NCBI GenBank assembly: GCA_016802295.1
Contig: JAESIW010000129.1
Location: forward strand, 1,024,265-1,088,264
Source of the DNA: Brachionus rotundiformis
Lineage: Eukaryota; Rotifera; Eurotatoria; Ploima; Brachionidae
DNA length: 64,000 bases
Direction: 5' to 3'
Shown here: positions 57,616-64,000 of the stretch, in pieces
Layout of the letters: every line of letters starts with the position of its first letter
Numbering within the stretch: the first letter of the stretch is position 1
Position numbers and translations under genes: made by a program
The notes under the pieces: model-generated
The model's database searches: none
The model's input: only the letters and a program-made list of their open reading frames with translations
Told to the model about the DNA's origin: nothing

Positions 57616-60600
57616 TTAATCGTGTTCATCTTCATTTAGATACTCAATTAAATAAAAAAAATTGTCACTTTCTTCATAAATAATACTCTTTGATATGATA
57701 TCATCAGCATTAATTATCAATATATCGTCTGTTTTTTCACAAACTGATAAAAAATTGTCAATTGTTCCGCTTTAAAGTTTGAAGATTATCTGGAATTCTT
57801 ACTTTTATGTCATCAAAAAACATGTCTTAGTGGTTTTTAAAGCAAACAAATGAACATAAAAAAAATTTTCAATCTCTATAAAATAATTAACTAAACCAAA
57901 AAAACGATTTTCCTTCAACCGTGTACTTTATAGAATAACTTGAAGTATTTTCACAAGCTTTTTTGTAATTTATAGAATGAAAAATAGAGTTTTCTATCGA
58001 AATTCTTAAACCAATAAAAACATCATCATCATCAAATATTTCAATCTCAAATTGTTCTAGCTCAAATATTGTTTATATTTTTTTCTCGCGTAAACTCAAA
58101 ACAAAATCGCATAACTGAATTGTCATTATTGTGTTCAAGATCTTCTAAACGACTAAGAAGCTTAAAATGTAATCCTGCATCTAGAAAATTTTAAGATAAG
58201 TTATAATCAAAATAATAATTTTGATATAAATTTACTCTTAATGAAATCACTTGTTTGGTTTCTCTAAGAAAAAAAAAATATTCTAAGATAATAAGTTTTT
58301 ATTTAAATACAATTAAATTATAATTAAAGATCTTATATGGATCTTTAAAGAAAAAAAGTCTTAATTTTATTTTTTTTCCTAGAAATCTCTTATAAGATCC
58401 GATACCAAACCATGCAAAGTTATGTCACTGAAAGTATAAGCTCTTGTTTCAAGTTCTTCCTCAGAATAAGCTAAGTTTCTTGATCTGATCTTAAGTAAGA
58501 TCTTATCAAGATTTAGGTCATGGGATCGTATGTACAAAAGTTAATCTGACATAAAAATGTTTGCTGATGACACCACGATTAGTCACTCTGATAATGACAG
58601 TGTTTTAAAAAATTTTTCGGATGCCATTCACAATCTTTGTGATTGACAAGGTTAATAACAAGATTGATATTAATTTGCCAAAAACCTATTGTATTATCTT
58701 TTCTAATGCATTTTAAACGACCTATTTTTTGGTTTCCATCTATAGTAAAAGTCTTCGAGCAGTCTTTATTTAAGCAAAAAAAAGATGAAATGGACCATTG
58801 CATTTTTGAATAAAATATCTAAATAATAATTTATTAATCTTCATTTTTGAATTATTCAGTTGGTTTTCATGAAAAGCTTCAATATTAGTTTTTCCGAACT
58901 TAACTAGAAAATTTAGGTATCGATAATAATACCAAGCTTCAGTCAAACGTTTGTCATTCAAAAAAAATAATTTATCAACAAATATATCCATAAACAGATA
59001 ATTATAGGCATTTGCAAAGGTAGAAAAAGATGAATGTTTGAAAAAAATATCGGTTGTTAGACAATTAAGAAGCTTTAGATCAAATTTTATCTCATTAGTG
59101 AAACAAATAAAATCATTGAAGATAATGTTGTTAAAAAAAAATCTATCTCCATTTTTGTTTATTTAAAAGCTAAGTAGATGTCTTGTCTTACAGAATCTAG
59201 AATATTTAATTTTGATTTCCGCTTTTTTTGGTCCATTATTGTAACTAAAATAAATTGAGTTCAACATTCAGCTAAAATTTAATTTTTGATTGCAAATGAA
59301 GCATTCTTAGCCTTTATATTCGAATTCGTAATCGAAATTATATAGTTTTATTTCACATTTTAAAAATTCATTAATAATATTTTCATTTTCAATAAAATTT
59401 ACGGGAAAAAATTCTTTAAAATTTTCAACTTTTTTACTAAACGTTAATTATTGTTCGATTGAGAGATTTAAATCAAGAAATTTATTTATTGTCCTAACTT
59501 TGCAACTGTCCAAATATCCGTCCATTTTTTTGCTAATTTACAAGGAAAAAATTAATTGGTCTATAGTTTCGATTTTCTAACTGATCGTGGTATCTGATTC
59601 CTTTCGGTATTTGAATTTCGAGAAATTAGTCTGCTTGATCTTCTAGGCTCTTCGAACAAGTCATTTAATTTATCTGGTTCACTTACATTTGTAATTTGTG
59701 TGATGAATTTTCAATTTGTGGATGAATAAATTCTGCATCAAGGCTAAATGTTTCCATCTCTCTTCTATCATCATATTCAGAATCTCGGTTTCTAGTGAGC
59801 TTATGTTAACGCTTAAGTTTTCTAAAAAACGATTTTTATTAACATTTTTTCATTTAAATCAAATGTAAAAATAATTTAATAATTTAAGTCAAATAATAAA
59901 ATTTAATTTAAAAGAATTTAAACCTGTTTTCACTATATATTTTTCCAAAGGGACATCAAAATCTTTAAGAATCATTGTTAATGATAGGTTTTGACTTAAT
60001 TGAAGGCAATCTTTTCTCGAAAAATTTTTTTGATCTAAATTATTTGAATTTTTAATTAAAAAAATACTATTATAGTTTTATTTAGTTTGTTTCATTTAAT
60101 TAAAAAGAGAAAAGAAAAATTCTAATTTATTAAAAATTATTGTTTACTTTTTTAAAGCTTCAACTTTTACTTACGAATATTACCGATTCTTAAATTCTGA
60201 AGATACTCAAAACAGCTAATTACATTTTTAGCTTTTATATCTTTTGATGATTTTTGATTTATTTCATTACTGTCAAATTCTAGGATAGTATTTGTTTACA
60301 TAATTTTAATTCTACTAACGAGAGAGATGAAGTTACTTTTGCTTTTAAAATATAATAAAAATCGAAAATGATAAAAATATCCTCGTTCCAAAAACTTGGC
60401 ATTGTATTCAGCTATGATCAGTTTTTTTTTATTAAAGGAAGAAACAATGTTATAGACATCCTTCAAATTCCTTAATTTAATGATTATTATCTGAAAAATT
60501 TTCAGTAAATTCTGAAATGATGTGCCAAATTTTTTCCAATTTATCCAATGATTCATTTTTCATTAGTAAATTAAAAACAAATTCAAAACAATGAAATACC

Positions 60601-61200
60601 ATTGAAAGTCTTAAGACTTTTGAAGCAGCTTTTCCACAAATTGCACTTAAAATAAAATCAGATCATATTAATATTAAAAACAGCTTGAAAAAAAATACCT
60701 TAAAAATCCGTCTTTATCATGAAAAAACTGCACATATTTTCTGTATTTTGAAAAAATCGATTCATTCTCGTAATTGGCCTCTTCATCGAAAATGTATCTA
60801 ATAGGCTTTTTGTTTAATTTTAAAATCAAGTAAAACAAAACTGAGAGAGAGCAACATTTAGGACTACCGTTTGATATTGTATTCCAGTCAATATATCCTG
60901 GATCTGGAGGACTTAGAAAAAATCTTTGTATTAAGCCATCATCATTCTTTTCGCTTCATTTGTCACATGACTAATAAATAAAGATGGATTGCCTTAATTT
61001 AATATTTATTAGATTTAAAATTTAATATGTCTTTTTACCTAAACACCAAGATTTGATCTTGGAATTTCTAGCACCAATCGTTCACCAAATATAACACGGA
61101 GATAAACATCAGGTCCATTTTAAAATTAAGAAAAACGGATCTGTCAAAAAATGCAAGTCCCGCTCCTTTGTACATTGCTATAGCTCCAAAAAAGTAGATG
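57616..61200 (-). pseudogene. Decayed intron-containing DUF3987-like gene, probably mobile-element derived
   Basis: The minus strand reads as a chain of coding pieces from about 61,200 down to a stop at 57618-57616, with introns. Landmarks: NGPDVYLRVIFGERL, then GNPSLFISHVTNEAKR, a one-base frame slip, DGLIQRFFLSPPDPGYIDW, then after an intron GKAASKVLRLSMVFHCFE. This order matches DUF3987 (primase/helicase-associated) proteins of animal genomes. Later pieces include SLTRNRDSEYDDRREMETFS (basic, disordered), AWYYYRYLNFLVKFGK, and a C-terminal part with YSIKYTVEGKSFF and INADDIISKSIIYEE. At least three frame breaks make it a pseudogene. Family assignment is from memory of motif order; other large transposon ORFs are the alternative. 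Confidence 0.45.
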
Positions 61201-61779
61201 CCTCGTTAAAAAAACTTTAGACAAATAAGTGACTTGGTATGACGCAAAAGGCCTTCAACAGTAGCGGCTTAAAAAGGCTTGAAAAAAAGGATTTATTATA
61301 ATTTCGAAAAATATATAATAAATTTAAGTTTTTTAGAATCAGGAATTTGAATTCACTTCTTTAGAATCTCAAATATAAATAACTACCTGGAACGGCAAAA
61401 ATAAAATTCATTAGTTAAAATCACGGATAAAATTATTTTATTTGGGACTTTAGAAAGTAGATTTAAAATGCGTACTTGACCTGGAACCTTTTTTAACAAA
61501 AGTGTAATATGGAAATAACATTTATAAATGGCAACTTGAAGTTGGCAATCAATTCAAAAAATCATTTCAATTCAAAGGGTTTATCATTAATTATTAAAAT
61601 AAATCTTTGAATTAGTACAATAAATTTTAATTTAACATAGTTAACATGCTATGTTAATTACAAAAAAAAATAATAAAAAAAAAATTATTTCTTAATCTAT
61701 TTAAAAATCGATTTTAAAAATTGAAATTTATAAACTCATTTTTTGTTAAGTTTATTTTGAAAATTAGAAAAATTTTCTT

Positions 61780-62885
61780 GACGAGACGAGGTCAGGCTTG
61801 CTCACGCCAATACGACAGCTTGAGACAACGAGCCAGCGATCTGCTCAGCACCGAAAGCGCATACTCCAAACTCATTCACAAACGAAGCGTCGAGCTTAAG
61901 GCAACCCGTGACCAATTGCTTGCCGAACTCAACAGCGTGACCATTTGCTGAGCTCGACCGCCCACATACACCGCTTCAACAAAGACGCCCAGGACCTCAA
62001 TAGACGCATGAGCCAAAAAGAAGCAAGCTTTGTCACCTACTTGGTCAAAAACTTGATCACAAGACTATACAAACATCACTAACGAACAACTGAGAGAATT
62101 TGATCGAGTACTGGAGGCTGAAAAATCGCTTGCTATAGTCGCAGATCGAGTGTCACGAGTTCTAACGCGATGTCACTCAACTAGTCTCGCTGATAAGTTC
62201 CCAGGAGTCCATTTTGACCAAGAGCTTACTTGAATTTGACCAGCAATTGAGCACAGGCTACATTTTAATTTTGGAAGATTTGGAACGTTTGTTAAAAACA
62301 AGTGAAAATTTGTATAAAAAAATAGAAAAACAATCGCTGGAAAGAGCCATTGAATTAAAGAGAAAAAGTGCTCAATTGTTAGAAAAAGAGTCAACACTGA
62401 TTCATAATGCCGAATGCGAAATTTTTGCTCTGAATGAAAGGCAAAGACTAGAGGACATGTTAAATTGTATTCTTAAAAAAGAAAATGACCTGAGAGATCT
62501 GTGCCGGAGATGTGCCACCCAATTGAGTTAATCAGTGAGAATTTTTCGCTTGTAACGGGTTGTGGACGAGCTTGACATGTGGATATTAGAGATGATACGC
62601 GATGCGCGCAGTTTGTGTCAAAGCTCGCTCTCACTGCCTCTTCACGACCAAACAAAACTTTTCCGAAAGCAAAAGGCGCTCAAGAGCGACATAGAATCCA
62701 GCTTTGACAGGTACACTCAGCTGAATGAGCACGACAAACACTAGCTGAACACAAACAGCTCGGTCAGCGACCAGTTGATGCGGCACACTTTGCATAATTT
62801 GAACTCAGAGTAGCAGGCGCTCGCCTTCGAGATGAACGAGCGGGTACAGAGAACTGAAGTTGTGGATTCGGGATATAGGCAACAG
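61780..62885 (+). pseudogene. Spectrin-repeat protein pseudogene fragment
   Basis: Pieces in shifting frames read as spectrin repeats: RQRASDLLSTESAYSKLIHK, then IHRFNKDAQDLNRRMSQKEA (compare the IH.FN.D..E....EKE helix of spectrins), EQLREFDRVLEAEKSLAIV, an intact 105-codon stretch at 62,214-62,531, and ELDMWILEMIRDARSLC with KLFRKQKALKSDIESSFDRY. Stops and frameshifts separate them. Base composition is richer in G+C than its surroundings, as expected of former coding sequence. It ends abruptly at retrotransposon sequence near 62,886. No introns are evident, so it may be a processed or segmental copy. Confidence 0.55.
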
Positions 62886-64000
62886 AATTGAGCAGCAAAT
62901 TGAGCTATGGTGCTGTATTGGAGCAAAAACAAGAGGATGCTAGTTACAGACCAATCGCCAATCAATTTTCAGAAAATTATACATCGGCTCAAAAAAACTA
63001 TTGGACGCCCGCAAAAAGAACTACTAGCACTAGTTATGGCTATCGAATATTTCCACCAATATCTATATGATCAAAATAGACCACCTGCCTCTCACTTGGA
63101 TTCAATCGAAAAAAAACACATGCGAGATTAGAAAGTTGGTTATTAAGGTTGAGCAATTATTATTTTGAAATCATTTATGTACCGGGCAAAGAAAACGTTG
63201 TGGACGATAATCTTTTAAGATTACCAGACGAAAACGAAACTAACACTGAGCCTAACGCTGACTTTTTTGATACGCTTGTTGCCGAAATTTGTGAAGAAGC
63301 AAACGATCTAAACATCGAAAAATCAATCGAAAATCTAAATGTACCAAACGAAAAAACAAATTTGATTGAAACAATGTCATTAGTTGATGAACGCATGATG
63401 TTGACATTGCGTCGATAATAAATTTAATCAAACAAAACAAAGATAAAAAACCAGAAATTAAAAAATTTGATAATACAATTCAAAGAGAATTTTATAGAGA
63501 ATATGGTAATTTATGTTTAGTTAAAAATGTCTTGTATAGAACAGGAAAAAATAAAGATGGATCAAACGCAAATCAATTCGTTTTACCAATACAAATTCAG
63601 AAAGAGATTATTAAACACATGCATGAAACAATTTATAATGGACACCTCGGTAGAAAAAAACAATGGAAAAAATTACTAATCGATTTTACAGACCTTATTT
63701 GCAATCAACCGTTAAAAAAATTATTTGTGAATGTGGAGTTTGCTAAAAAGTTAAAACAACTACGACAAACAAAAATGATGAACTAATCTATCTAAAACCG
63801 TCGTATGTAAACGAGTTAATAACAACAGACTTCACAGGTCCATTTATAGAAACAATTCGAGGTAACAAATATTTTCAAATTATTATTGACCACTGTTCAA
63901 AAGGAGCCAAATTTTGTCCAACAACATACAAATACACCAATAAATACACAAGCGGAAACAGCAGCTTATAATGTGGTTGATAAGTGGTGTTGTAATTACG
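62886..64000 (+). mobile_element. Decayed Ty3/gypsy LTR-retrotransposon pol (RNase H to integrase), cut by window edge
   Basis: In order: RNase H start LSYGAVLEQKQE; after a frame change, KELLALVMAIEYFHQYLY; then LSNYYFEIIYVPGKENVVDD (RNase H end and connector). The integrase zinc-binding region follows (IIKHMHETIYNGHLGRKK, with Cys pair ECGVC in another frame). The integrase core begins with LITTDFTGPFIE, holding the first catalytic Asp, and GNKYFQIIIDHCSKGAKF. At least three frame changes or stops make it non-functional. RT and LTRs are absent to the left; the element continues beyond 64000. Confidence 0.8.

Overview
This window looks like nuclear DNA of a small-genome invertebrate animal. 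It is very AT-rich, and its genes are split by introns, many of only about 50-60 bp, with GT-AG borders. The genes themselves are animal ones: polycystin-1, Nup85, a Vein/neuregulin-like ligand, TEX9, POLR3F, GCNT-type glycosyltransferases and a FAM194-domain protein. A Brachionus-like rotifer or another AT-rich lophotrochozoan is my best guess from composition and intron style; the sequence alone does not settle it. I see no bacterial operon, CRISPR array, tRNA or rRNA gene.

Layout. Positions 710-15199 (+) hold the last 15 visible exons of a polycystin-1-like receptor/channel gene (PKD repeat, REJ-like region, GPS, PLAT, 11 membrane segments), entering from the left edge. Its larger introns carry fragments of non-LTR retrotransposons and of a MITE. 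Positions 15593-21526 (+) hold two nearly identical three-exon GCNT-like glycosyltransferase genes flanking an orphan 187-aa gene. Nup85 is at 21720-24029 (+). Positions 24670-29500 hold an unrecognised spliced gene, coiled-coil remnants, an LTR-retrotransposon protease remnant and LINE debris. A 66-aa CRIB-domain gene lies at 30445-30645 (-). After a long intergenic stretch comes a secreted Ig+EGF (Vein/neuregulin-like) gene at 35855-38098 (+).

A FAM194-domain gene (C3orf20/ERICH6-like; 11 exons in continuous phase, 1188 codons) occupies 40363-51658 (+). Its introns contain a LINE with a MITE nested in it and several more palindromic MITEs. A small secreted-protein ORF follows on the minus strand. 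POLR3F (RPC6) and TEX9 are intronless, same-strand neighbours at 54782-57027. From 57616 to the right edge the DNA is a graveyard: a minus-strand, formerly intron-containing DUF3987-like gene with frameshifts, a spectrin-repeat pseudogene, and a decayed Ty3/gypsy pol running off the end.

The genes do not form a pathway. TEX9, polycystins and FAM194 proteins have cilium or sperm associations in other animals, but I read no functional cluster from that. The best leads are a set of MITE families sharing ends like GGSNTTGTGAAATTC with 9-bp target duplications, the CRIB-only microprotein, the tandem glycosyltransferases whose identity stops abruptly inside the membrane-anchor codons, and the DUF3987-like relic. 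All exon borders were read by eye; where I say phases agree, I counted them.
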